Positions 11,948 to 23,200 of a stretch of 64,000 bases of DNA are shown piece after piece (position 1 is the first letter of the stretch; the number at the start of each line of letters is the position of its first letter). The notes under the pieces were generated by a model. The model saw only the letters and a list, made by a program, of their open reading frames with translations. It was not told where the DNA came from and did not search any database. The DNA comes from Gnetum montanum. Its lineage: Eukaryota; Streptophyta; Gnetopsida; Gnetales; Gnetaceae. Both the position numbers and the translations under genes were made by a program. The stretch covers positions 275,042 to 339,041 of the forward strand of contig MNCI01002242.1 of NCBI GenBank assembly GCA_015680685.1, written 5' to 3'.

Positions 11948-12187
11948 AAGGACGTAGCTTTTTTCAATGCCACCAATGTTTGCGAGTGTCTGAGGAGGTG
12001 ATCATTTCTAGCACTAGCGGTGTTCACGGTTGTCAAAGGAGGCAATGATTTTTGATGCTGGTAGTATTTATGGGTGCCAGAGAAGATGATTATTTTTGGC
12101 ATTAATAGTGTTTATGGGTGCCAAAGAAGGTGACTTTTGTCGTTGCTAATGTTGTCCATGGGTGCTAAAGGAGGTGGCTTTTTCTAG
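11948..12187. repeat. 44-bp tandem repeat, about 5.4 copies
   Basis: Units start at 11948, 11993, 12037, 12081, 12125 and 12169 (partial). Each opens with AGGAGGTGAT or a close variant and ends GGGTGCCAA or similar. Four units are exactly 44 bp and the first is 45. As 44 is not a multiple of 3 the array is not a coding repeat, though a 62-codon frame happens to cross it. Confidence 0.8.
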
Positions 12188-12964
12188 AGTAGTTTGCAAA
12201 CACGTAATACAAAAAGGTAGATGAAGCAGCTATGAGGTGAAGGGTCTATGAACATGCAGAGAAAGGGTTCAGTGCAAGTAGAGCAAGGTTTAGGTGTTGC
12301 TAGTCTAGTCTCTCCAACGGGATAAGCAAAGCATGGATAGGCTAGTGTTGATAGCTTTTGGCTTTGAGTTCCATCAACAGTGACTCGTGAACACCCCATT
12401 GCCTTATGCAATAGCACCTACATCTGTAGTGCCCACACCACCATCATCTAGGGTAGTCAATTGAAGAATGTTTTTATGATCATACCTATTCCCATGCAAC
12501 CATGGCCTTCATTATTGACCTTGATCATGCACTCTTTGGCCTTGTCAGATGCTACAAAGATCACATGCAAGTTAACATTGCTGGCCAATGGTCTCCTTAC
12601 AAAGCAAAACATGGTTTTATATGTCCTTGGGTAGGATATGATACCACCATTACATGCAATTCTTTTACACCTTCACCTTTTTCTTTCTACTTCTCTACAC
12701 CCATCTCCCCTATTATCTTCAATTCCAATGGACTAAGACTCTTATTTTACCGTATCAACATAATCAACTAAAAAAAATGTGGTATTGGTATTTTGTGGCT
12801 AAGGCTAGTAGTTGTGGGTGCATGGTGTGATGATGAAGAAGGTTTGCATGATTTTGGCCCTTCTTGTAGGGCTGCATAGCGCCTCCCAAGGCTAGTGAAG
12901 CTAGCTTGTAGCTTGGCCTAGTCTAGCCAGGCCACAAGGCAATATATATGTAAAGAATATATGT
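12188..12964. other. No supported gene; GC-richer noncoding stretch
   Basis: This stretch is less AT-rich than its neighbours. Short open frames on both strands (12184-12417 minus, 12502-12771 plus) have no motif I know. A cluster of AGGCTAGTGAAGCTAGC-type short inverted repeats lies near 12885-12940. Confidence 0.3.
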
Positions 12965-13060
12965 TACTTTGTACTTGCCTTGGTGGTTAGCAAAGTGGAT
13001 CTTAAGATTGTTGTTTAATAATTAAGAAGTCGTGAGTTTTATTTCAACCCCTAAAATTTA
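12965..13060 (+). repeat. tRNA-like SINE head (tentative)
   Basis: GCCTTGGTGGTTAGCAAAGTGG near 12978-12999 resembles an RNA polymerase III A box. GTGAGTTTTATTTCAACCCC near 13033-13052, about 50 bp on, resembles a decayed B box (GGTTCRANNCC). That spacing suits a tRNA-derived SINE. No A-rich tail or target duplication was found, so the call is weak. Confidence 0.3.
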
Positions 13061-14195
13061 TGACTTTTTGTTATAACTTTTTAATATTATTTTATTCTAC
13101 GTTGCCTTGGTGAATGATGTGGTGGTTCGGCCAATGATAGGATGTGAATTTGATTTGGGTAAAGGGAGATTCTACACTTGATTCTTGATCCTAAAATTTT
13201 GAATTTTTAAAAATAAATAATTTAATAATGTTTTATTTAATTATTTATTGTTAATTTTTTTAAAATGCAAACATAACAAGAAAATTAAAATGATAATGTC
13301 TCCCAAAATGTGAGTCCAATTGGGACAAAATTTGTACCATTAGAAACATCTCGAGGAGTACTATGTGTTGGATATGGTTTTAGGATCAAAAACTATGTTA
13401 GATTTTCATGATTTAAAAGGATTGAAACAGCTTATTTTTTGAATTAACATTCCTAGGCTAACATATATAGGTAACATAATAACTTACATATGACTTGGAT
13501 TTTATTGTAAATGATGTACCAACCCTAGAATAGGAATATAATATTTATACCTTATAATTTGACAAGTATGATGGTTATACCTTCTCATATTATGGTTATA
13601 CCCTGATGACATACTGAGAAGATTATGACAACATCATTCACCAAGTATTGGTTTCCGTGGAGGGATGAGACAATCCTATGGATGAGTTGATTTCCCTTAA
13701 CTTATTAATACCTAGGTCTTAGGTATGGTGAATAATACCAAATTACAAAGATTAAGCACTTAGGATAATGAGTTTCAACAAAACAAGATCAATTTAGGTC
13801 ATGGTTGCTAACCTTTTGGGAGAATCTTAATAATGACCTTAATCAATTAACATTCTAGCATCACTATAAGATGGGTAAGAGTTACTAGGATAGGTGTGTG
13901 ATTTTCTTACCAACATCTCTTGTAATTGATGAATCTTAATAAAGTGTACTCAAATATTCCTTGATCAATGATATTCATAAATAATTTTTTTGGTTGGTGG
14001 GATCTATGCCTCTTGTAGATGCTTGATCCACTGTTCATGAAATCAATGAAACAATATATTTTAGCTTACATAGATCATCTTAGACATGTGGCACATCTGG
14101 TGGTGGTCCATGATGCTTTCTAGCTCTTGGCTCCTTGGTTAATCATTAGATTGTAGTCAGCCCATGGTTCTAAATGGTCCTTGATTCATGGTTTT
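13061..14195. other. Element leader region, no recognised gene
   Basis: This lies between the SINE-like sequence and the PBS of the 8854-14826 element, where gag would be expected in an autonomous copy. Neither strand gives a gag core or zinc knuckle. Confidence 0.35.
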
Positions 14196-14206
14196 CTCTG
14201 ATACCA
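14196..14206 (-). other. Primer-binding site, initiator-Met type
   Basis: The minus strand reads TGGTATCAGAG, two bases after the LTR end. It matches the common plant PBS TGGTATCAGAGC, complementary to the 3' end of initiator-Met tRNA, except at its last base. It fixes the orientation of the element as minus. Confidence 0.8.
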
Positions 14207-14208
14207 AA

Positions 14209-14826
14209 TGTGATATCCCATTCCCAAATGTCATGGAAAACACCAAATATACATTATATTAGACATTAGGCATAAGAAGATAANTACCAAATATACATTA
14301 TATTAGACATTAGGCATAAGAAGATAATGTAGAAAACATCAAATATATGTAACATTCGACATTAAGTGTAAAGAAAATAATAGGGAAAATGTAGAAGAAA
14401 AAAAGAGAAGAATGCTTTATTAATGTGAAATAGTATATCTGGATCATGTTCTAAGAGTTTCCTTAGGGTTTTCTTCCTTCGACATTTTTTCCTTAGAGGA
14501 AATTCATCATTGCCACCATGGTTAGGCCTACAATTGGCTAGAAGGGATGGCTAGTCCTCTTCATTTCTTGCTTCACCTAGCACCTGTGACTTGCCTTTAC
14601 TGGCTCTGCAACTCTATGCTAATATGACCTCTAATGTTCAATTATAAATACCTTAGGTCAAACCTCCAAAGGTCAACTTCAGAGCCATGTTTGTTATTAA
14701 AACATACCCTTTTGGGTCTTAATTACAACTCCACTTTTGAGTTTTGTTATGATAATGATAACACTTATAATGAAGAGGCACCATCTTTGCTATGCAGCAA
14801 CACCATTTGGGAATGGGGATATTACA
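14209..14826 (-). repeat. 5' LTR of the CCR4-carrying element
   Basis: 618 bp; minus strand starts TGTAATATCCCC and ends GGGATATCACA. It is about 43 bp longer than its three relatives because the stretch around 14242-14328 is present twice, with an N at 14284 between the copies. Without that duplication its length equals the others. Confidence 0.75.
14242..14328. other. 42-bp exact duplication around an N (assembly join)
   Basis: ACCAAATATACATTATATTA...GCATAAGAAGATAA occurs at about 14243-14283 and again at about 14286-14328, separated only by N14284. The other three LTRs of the family have this stretch once. Two overlapping contig ends joined through a placeholder base would give exactly this. 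Confidence 0.75.
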
Positions 14827-15299
14827 TCTATGAGATCATAGTCATTTCGGCAATAACAACAATGGTATCATCTTCTAATTTTAGTTTCTTCAAGATTTAT
14901 AATGTCATGGACCTAAGGAGAAATTAGAGATTTTCAGAAGGAGTAAGCTTGAAAGACTACAAAATGGCCTATACCAAATGAAAGCTAGGCTACCTACTTA
15001 CACTTGATATGTTCAAGCTCATGGAATAGTATGAGTAAGCTAATGATTTACCACCTTTCCTTCTTAATCTAGATCATCCAATCCAACTAGATAATAAGGA
15101 AGCTAATAAAATCAATAGGTTTATTATGGAGTAGGAAAATATGTAACAATGCCTACATCTATAGATTGAGAATGCTAGGATGAAAATCATTCTCGACCAA
15201 CCTCTTAGTTCTCATATTATTCTTAAAGGAAGGAGAGGAAGAGGAGGCTTCAAATCACATATTCATCTGCTAGGAGAAGATAAAGAACAATCAATAGGA
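14827..15299. other. Leader of plus-strand gag element, unassigned
   Basis: This lies between the LTR end at 14826 and the first gag-like reading. No LTR end or PBS was recognised, so the 5' LTR of the 15.3-19.6 kb element seems to be missing or erased. Confidence 0.3.
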
Positions 15300-16985
15300 G
15301 ATCTTGACAAAAGAAATTCTCTATGATATTATATCCATAACATTAGCATCACAACTACTTCAAATAATTTTTTTAGATCTATTTCCCCTACAACAAAACC
15401 ACTTAGCCTTCCTAAAAGCTCTATTCCTTCTTACTATTTTTTCCCTCCCAATAATGATAGTAATTCCCACTTCATATTTCAATCCTATATTCCATCTTTT
15501 GGATCCACATATTTTATTCCTCAACTATAATCTACCATACCTTCTTTTCAGTCCATTCCACTTTCTACTTCTATCACTCTACCACTATTCAATCTTTTTA
15601 AACCTGTTAGCATACTTTCTTTTCCAATATACCCACCCACCTCAGTCTTATTGGGTATACTTTATTCTACAACCTTAGGATCCATTCTATATGTACATCC
15701 TCCTTCAACACCATCACCTACTACCATAGCTTAATATACCCTTTATTCTTCTAGAAGAAATCAACAACTATTAGCATTGCTCAACGATATGATTTTTTAT
15801 CTCTAAAAAATTAAAGATAAAGTAGCAAAGATGCTAAACATATAAGGGAATTCTATTATTTTCTTGAATTGGATCTTGAGTGATCCTATAAGCTTTTCCA
15901 TTTCTTTGATAGTTCTATTGAAAGAAGATTCATTGCTATATTTCATAAACTACCATGGTGAAATAGGGGACCCTATGAATCATGTGGTTACATTTAGAAA
16001 TAAATACATGATTCTAGTTCCTTACTCACACATTGTGTTAAGGTGCTCTTCCAACTCTCTTTTTGGAAGAGCTTTATAATGGTGTAGGTCCTTAGTATGT
16101 GGTTTAATTACCTCTCTAGAGTAATTATTGGTAGCTTTCATTGAGCACTTTAAGTTTAATGTCCCGCAAAGCACAACTATCATGTCTTTTGTTTTCGTTA
16201 AGAAAGCTCCAAATGATCCTATTAGTAAATGTATTTCTTGATGGATAACATCAATTAAAATGCCATATCATTTGAAGTAATATCATTAACAGGATATTTT
16301 AAGATATGATAATTGACTACATTAAGAAGAGGATGGCTTGTCCTAAGCCTCATTCTCAAAATGATGCTTTCCTAGCTTCTAGACATAATGAAGAAGCTAT
16401 TATTTAACATGGTTATTAGAAGTTTTTGTCAATCCATAACAAAGCTAACTAGGTTGTAAAACAAGAGAAGGGACAACCAAACTTTTGAGGTATTTCTTCT
16501 TTTTCTAAGGAACAAAACAATACTTCCTAAACTACTTCATCTTTCACTTAGCAACACAGATCTTAAATGAGTAGAAATTAGTACACCAAGATACCTATGA
16601 AGTACACCCTACATTTGAATAATGTTCTTAAGGATGATACCTTATGAGAAACTAAGTCTCAAATCAAGTGGGAGCATGCTATCGTCACATTCTATGGATC
16701 CTTTTCAAAGGCAAGAAGGTAACCCTGAGATACCTAAGTGACATAACTATTGGAAATATTGCTATTATTATGAGACTACTAGACATGACATAGATAACTA
16801 TAAGAATTTGAAAGATGACATCTAGGATCTCATAGATAATTACAAGATAGTGGTGAAAAGTGATCCACACATGATGCATTCAAATAATCAAAAGCTAGAA
16901 GTGTTTCAGAATCCCTTGGCAGATGGAGGTGCCATTTTGTTATAGGAACATCTCTTCTGATTCCCTTTGTTCCTCCCCTATGTTT
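15300..16985 (+). pseudogene. Tat-like gag, broken
   Basis: A Pro/Ser-rich N-terminal stretch (15,400-15,750; for example LFKPVSILSFPIYPPTS) leads into the gag core at 15864-16250: GEIGDPMNHVVTFRNKYMIL, SSNSLFGRAL, then WCRSLVCGLITSLE and LLVAFIEHFKFNVPQS. At 16720-16870 follows KYCYYYETTRHDIDNYKNLK and DLIDNYKIV, the tail in which Tat-group gag proteins have YCxFHxxxGHxTxxCxxLKxxI; here the second Cys is lost. The frame has many stops. It encodes the particle protein of a Ty3/gypsy element. Its protease lies at about 19080-19590, separated by later inserted sequence. Confidence is good for gag, moderate for the Tat group. Confidence 0.7.
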
Positions 16986-16989
16986 GTGT

Positions 16990-17890
16990 CTGTAGGTTTT
17001 GGCCTTAATGAAGATGTCTTGGCTAAGACTTTGGGTTGATAGAAGACATCTTGTTGGGAATACAATCTTCTTGAGGAAGACATCTTACAATAGATAAGAC
17101 ATCTTGCCTAACACATCTCCCATTAGGAGGAGACGTCTTGCCTACATAGGAGACATCTCTCCTAAAAGTTGATTTTGACAAGAGACATCTTGCTAAGGCT
17201 AGAGGGAACCATATTACTAGGAAAACTTCCAAAATCACTTGTTCTAATTTGGAAAGTAGCGAGGGTATGTTGAAAAGGAAGGAAATAGTCATGAAGAAGG
17301 TAAAAAGACATGGAAACCAATTGAAGAATCTCAAGATGAGTTGAGGAAAGGTTTCTAGGTTTATTATCTTCTTTTCATCTATAAATATTGATGTAATTCA
17401 TAATTATTAGTACCATGAGTAAGAAAGAGCTCTTAAGTATGGAAAGCTTAGCAAGAGAGCATGTGAGAGCATATTGAGTGAGTGTAATTAGGAATTATAA
17501 CTTCAAGATCAATTTATGGTTTGTTGGCTTGTGTGTTCTAGTCTCTTATATCTTGTGAATCAAGATCTCAGTTCTAGGTTATGGGAGAGATTTTCTGTTG
17601 GTTGTGTCTTGCATTGAGAATAACCATTATGTGGTGTAGAGCCTCATGCTTTGCAATATCATTTGAGTAAGAAAGGTTTTGAATGTTATGGATTTTGAGA
17701 ACCCTATTATTGAAGATAGCTAGTTTTCTTGTTTTCTAATAAATTAATTATATTTTCATAATATCTAGATTTAGTATGTGAAGGTGATTAATTATCGAAG
17801 TAAACTTGCTTCATATTTTATCTTTCAAGCCTAAATACAAGCTTGTAACTTACTGACTAGGGGACCTTACACCATCTACTAGTCTAACTA
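16990..17890 (+). repeat. Copia-like LTR sequence with AAGACATCTT repeats
   Basis: Between about 17007 and 17200 the motif AAGACATCTTGC or AAGATGTCTTGG occurs around eight times, matching the repeat seen in the LTR at 3222-4430. A TATA box (CTATAAATATTGATG) follows near 17379, and then a G/T-rich stretch typical of copia R-U5. It interrupts the gag-to-protease region of the Tat-like element. The boundaries are estimates; no target duplication was found. Confidence 0.4.
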
Positions 17891-18284
17891 CAAGCATCCT
17901 CAATAGTCATCGTCCCAATCTTAGAATTCTTATATGATTTATTTGTCTAATTATGTTACTACATCATCAAGGACAAAATATTCTTCTTTTTCTTCCTATT
18001 GTATTCATGCTATCAATCCCATTGTTCCACTTCCATTACTTAATTCATCCATCCTTCCTATTATCTCTTATTCCATGCTACACTAAATCCCAAAACATTC
18101 CTTCACTTACTATGTTTTAGATATTAACTCATCCTTTTCCATCATTGTAAGTAAAAATTCTTACCTATAGCTAATAGACCAATGAGTCACAATTAGACAA
18201 GTAGAAGGAGTAGGTTATTGATGCATAAAAGCAACCTTCTAAGACATTAAACAAGGTTTTTGTTTACAACAACAATAAGAGACT

Positions 18285-18850
18285 TGCCATATCCCCATTT
18301 CCAAATGATGCTGCTGCATAACAAAGATGGTTCCTCTTCATAACAAGTGTTATTGTCATCGTAACAAGACTGAAAAGGACATTTGTAGTTAAGAGCCAAA
18401 AGGGAATGTTGTAATAATGGATGTGTCTCTTGAGATAACCTTTAGAGGTTTGACCTAAAACATTTATACCTAGACTTAGAGGTCATGCTAGCATGGAATG
18501 GTGGTAAGGCATGTCACGGGAGCCTAGTGAAGTAGGATAGGGAGTGGATTGGCCATCACTTCTAACCATTTATAGGCCTAACCATGGTGGCAGTGTTGGA
18601 TTTCCTCTAAGGGGATAGATGTTGAAGGAAGAAAACCCCAAGGAACACTCTCAAAGCATCATTCAGATATTCCATTCTATATTAATAAAGCATTCTTTTC
18701 TTTCTCTTTCTACAGTTTCTCTATTATTTCCTTTACACATAATGTCAAATGTTACATATATTTCACATTTGGTATATTCTCTTCATATGCATAATGTCTA
18801 ATATATCGTATATTTGACGTTTCCATGACATTCATGAATGGGATGTCACA
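18285..18850 (+). repeat. Solo LTR with 5-bp target duplication AGACT
   Basis: 566 bp, opening TGCCATATCCCC and closing GGGATGTCACA on the plus strand. It is flanked by agact at 18280-18284 and agact at 18851-18855. It belongs to the family of the 8854-9423 LTR, in the opposite orientation. No PBS follows and no PPT precedes it. A solo LTR arises when the two LTRs of an inserted element recombine. It sits between the gag tail and the protease of the Tat-like element. Confidence 0.9.
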
Positions 18851-19079
18851 AGACTACTTCTTCAAGTAGCCTTCCATCTTCATCTAATCCTGTATAGCCA
18901 ACCATGTTGGCCCCTACACCATAAGTATCTTAGCCTACATATAATAAAGTATTACAAGAAATAATAATAATTGTATATTACAAAAGCACTAATTTATCCT
19001 TGTATGATCTTGTAGCAATCTCTAAAGAACATCATGCTACATTATATGATGTTTTTAAGAGGATTGTAGTTGCAAGTAA

Positions 19080-19590
19080 CATTCTTTCCTAGATAGAGGC
19101 TATATCTACCTTTCTTTAAGTCCTCCATTATGGATTAGATAGTTTGAACTTCCATGGTAAGAACATCAAGATTGATGTGAAGACAAGAGATATCTATCAG
19201 CTACAAATCTTCATCACCATCAAGGTATCACTTGAAGCTTTAGTTCCACTCATACATGTTGATGATGATGCCAAATATAACATGATCACATGGATTGTTA
19301 TATAGCATCTTAGTATTCATGATTAGGTAGCTTTCAACAAATGTGTACTAACCACATTTTCATTAATAATACATGAGTAGAAATTATAGGTTCTATCAAG
19401 TTACCATTCATGGTGGGTGATTCTATATAGTTTAAAGCTCTTTTCATGGTCATACGTGAGTGTACTAGTATCAATAGAATACTAGAATTCCCTTGGCTAG
19501 TTTAGCATTAAGTTTTATCCTATTTTATATATCAAAATATACAAATCCATATTCATAATCATGAGATAGTCATCTTACCAAAAAAAAACA
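19080..19590 (+). pseudogene. Tat-like aspartic protease, broken
   Basis: The plus strand gives DGLDSLNFHGKNIKIDV-like text, then HVDDDAKYNMITWIVI (catalytic DDG-type box), and from about 19390 SIKLPFMVGDSI, FKALFMVIRECTSINRILEF and PWLV, matching the GSIxLPF-xVG...ILGRPWL end of plant gypsy proteases. Further on, IYQNIQIHIHNHEIVI fits the following segment. Stops occur throughout. The protease would cut the gag-pol polyprotein. Its partner gag is at 15300-16985. No RT was recognised after it, so this element is truncated. Confidence 0.6.
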
Positions 19591-20284
19591 TATCCTAGGT
19601 GTTTCTTACTTAGATTAGGAATCTTGCCCTTATCAGCTTAGTGGAAAACTAGTTAATATCAAAGTTAAAGCTACAGGTAAGCCTATAGTTCCCTTTTCTT
19701 CTAAAAACTCTATTTTTATTACAAATATAGTAGAATTAAGTGATGAGAATATTTCTAATTTTGAGTTTGCTAATTTACTCTTTAGAGAACTTGACATATT
19801 CTTGTCTAAAAAGAAGGATTTTTCTTATTTAAAATTCATAGCAAAAAAAATAACTTTGGATGCTTAAGCTTTAAAATGTTTAAAATCTTTGTTTGGAACC
19901 TCTTTTACATGGTGGAAATCTACTAGCACCTATTAGAGATACTTTTGATGTCTCTTATGCTATTTACTATCATCAAGCAATGATGATTAGTGGATGGATT
20001 GACATTAATTCTCTACATAATTTTTTATAATCATTCTAATACATAAATATTTTCAAAGATGAACTATAGTGTGTCATAATAGTTTGAAGTTATACATTGT
20101 TTACACTTGTTTACCACTTTCCAAGTGGTGAATGTCTACTAATTCCTATTACTAACTCTCTTAATTGCTTATTATTAATCCATAATGATAATTTAATAAG
20201 CTCTTACTTAACTTTATGACATTATATTAATTTCATAAATATAAATAGTACACAAGTGGTTAACTTGAAATGAAATGAAAAATA
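19591..20284. other. No supported feature after the protease
   Basis: A plus-strand reading with KKKDFSYLKFIAKKITLDA and FGTSFTWWKSTS between about 19810 and 19920 is probably the protease-RT linker of the same element. The rest is AT-rich without motifs. Confidence 0.3.
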
Positions 20285-23200
20285 AACTTTATTTTCATAA
20301 ATAATCTTTACAAATGATGCACATTAGAATATTCAACATGATACCTTGTTTCTTTGGAATGTCAAACACACTTGATGTTTTATAAAGAATCTTTTCTAAG
20401 TCAAACATAGATGACACATAAAAAATAAATATAAAAATAACTCTTAGTTTCCTCTTCTTCTTCATCAATTTACATAAGAGTAGTTCATCTGCTGGTTTCT
20501 AGATACTTTCCCTAGGATCTACACACAAAATTAAAGAAAATATGTTATTAATCTTATTTACCATGTCAATGAGATGAAATAAAATAGCTACCTAAAATTT
20601 TTATTCTTACACTATGTCTCCTTAGATATCTCTAATATTCTTTGTTATATCTCCTTCAAGCTTAGATTGGTTTTGTCTAGTGTATTAAAAGCTAAACTTG
20701 GAATCCTTGATAGGATGCTTGGCTATACTTCTTAATACATTTTTTATTCTTTTGGTATAATTTCACCATCATTCTACTCTTTTGTAGCTTCCTCTTGTGG
20801 CCCTCTCTATTGTTCTTCTAGTATGGTAATTACCAAAATATTTGCAAAATCTTCAAATAGCTCTTCTAACTTGGTCTATTTGATAAACATACTTCTTATT
20901 TCTTTATTCACAAGAAAAATTTTATTCTTCTTCAATAGCTTAAGGAACTTTCTTTTGTATCACTACTTATTTGTTTGGTGCTTCCTAGCCTACCTCTTTA
21001 ATGCTATTGTAGAGTTTTTAAGACTTTTCATGGAATGAGTTATTGCTAAAGCTGATATATTTCACTCCATTAACACTATTTAAAACTATAGAAATTTTTT
21101 CCTTTCTCTTCAATATGCATGGGAAGGATGGTTGTACTTGATCATGTTATTGCTCCTTATTTTTTCTTCTAGGAGCTTTACCTAGTCAGAAAAGATCCTT
21201 ATTTATTGATCATTTTCTTCCTTCTTTTTGTGTGCTTAGTTCAAGGAGTCTGGGAGCATGATATTTGTGTTGGATTATTCTATAGCTAATACTTCCATAT
21301 CCTTGTCATAAATGAGGCTTGTGCTTATTTTTTCTGTATCTACTCTCTCTATTGCCAAATCAACATTTACTGTTGGATCATGAAAGTTACTTATTTCTTA
21401 TGTATCTTAATCTTTATTTTTGCATCATAAATGAGAGAACATTAGATTTTGTATTACTAACAATGAATAATATTCTACAATAATAATGTTGAAATTGCTC
21501 ATCTCTTTCCAGAGAGGTCAATTTTAGCTTTCTCTCCATATCATCTACTAACCCTTCCAACATCATCTACTTGTCTTTTACATAAGCCCATATTTTTCTT
21601 TTAATCTATGAAAAAGAGAAGAAAATGGTTAACTATTTTTTACATCTATAGAATTATTATGTAATCTTTGATATGACATACATTACACTTACCATTTGAT
21701 GTAAAAAGATCTGAGCTTTTTATCCCCTTTATCCTTTTGCAAATGTCTGAATAGTTCAAAATTAATTTTTTTGATGGAGAAACATTTGTAGAAAGTAGAG
21801 GTAGGATCTCCCATTCTTGAGGCTCATCCCTTCTTCAGCTCTTGCTCTTCTGATCTTCTTGTCTTGTTTTATCATGGTTTAAAATAAAGAGGTTATAAAA
21901 AGAAGTTAAACTTTCTCTATTCCCTTCATTTTCCTCTAATGAAAATAAGTCATCCAAGAAATCCATCTCCTCTATTATCATATCCTCCTTTTGACCTTTA
22001 GAGATCAAAGGAAGGTTCGAATGTAGCTTCTTTGCTTTCCATTTCATTGCTCTTCTATTGGAAGTAGCTTTTTCAAAATAACCAAATGTTAGTCTCATGT
22101 CATTCTTTGTCCACATTGAAACCAAAAATTATGCTATGTTAATAATACTTAGTAGATAGTAGATTAGAAAAACTTACTTGGTCATTCCTCTAGCTTCTCT
22201 TGGGAGACCTTTATTTCTAAGATCTTTTTAAGGAGATGTCTTCCTATTTAGAAAGAGGTTTTGTGACATCCCGTCCCTAAATGTCATGGCAAACATTAAA
22301 TATACATTATATTAGATATTATGCATAATAAGATAATATACCAGACATCAAATATATGTAACATTCAACATTATGTGTAAAGGAAATAATAGAGAAAATG
22401 CAAAAAAAGAAAGAAAAGAATGCTTTATTGATATGGAATAGTGTATTTGGATCATGCTCTAAGAGTGTTCTTTGGGATTTTCTTCCTTTGATAGCTATCC
22501 CTTAGAGGTAATTCAACATTGCCACCATGATTAGGCCTATAACTTGACTAGAAGGGATGGCCAATCCACTTCCTATCTTACTTTACTTGACTCTTGTGAC
22601 TTGCCTATACCTGCTTCACCACTCCATGTTGGCACAACCTCTAAGCCTAGGAATAAATGCCTTAGGTCAAACCCCCAAAGATTACCTCAAGAGACATGTC
22701 TGTGATTACAATGCATCCTTTGGGTCTCAATTATAACTACCCTTTCAAGTCTTGTTATCATAATGATAACACTTTTTATGAAGAGTCACAATCTTCATTA
22801 TGCAATAACATCATCTAGGAATGGGGATGTTATAGGTTTCCTTTTTCTTGAAGGTCATCCCTTATCCATAGTTTCATATATGCTTTCCAAAATTCCTTTC
22901 TTTCCTACTTATTTATCTCTATTTATTTATTTATTTTTGTGAGCTTCCTAAATGCTTACTGAAATTGATAAATCCATCTCTTCCTTAATCTTTGACACTA
23001 ATGTCAAAGGACCACTACCCTTGATGCTTTAAGTAGAAATTCTAATTATTAAGTGTTGTCATAATGGAGATCTAAAGTTCATTTCAAAAGTAACATTAGA
23101 TTACTTTTCTTTGTCTTCAATAAATAATGTTTTCAAAACCCTTATTAACTCATAATAAAATCCAAAATATAGTTGCTTACTTACCATCTTCTTTTTTCCC

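Larger units (their letters stand above)
8854..14826 (-). mobile_element. Complete LTR retrotransposon carrying a CCR4-like gene copy
   Basis: Two LTRs of one family lie in the same orientation: 14209-14826 as 5' LTR and 8854-9423 as 3' LTR. Just inside the 5' LTR is a PBS with the core TGGTATCAGAG on the minus strand (14196-14206), matching initiator-Met tRNA. Just inside the 3' LTR the minus strand is purine-rich, AAGAGAGGTAGAT, as a polypurine tract. Flanks tttgt (left) and tctat (right) differ by two transitions, as a decayed target duplication would. The interior (about 4.8 kb) shows no gag or pol but holds a CCR4-type deadenylase copy at 9850-11030 in the element's sense, a 44-bp tandem repeat and a tRNA-like SINE head. 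It is best read as a non-autonomous element that took up host mRNA sequence. The alternative is two independent LTRs around unrelated DNA; PBS and PPT placement argues against that. Confidence 0.6.

Noticed and set aside
15304-15678. 124-codon hydrophobic frame on the plus strand
   Set aside because: Another frame of the same DNA gives the Pro/Ser-rich gag N-terminus; this one is its shadow.
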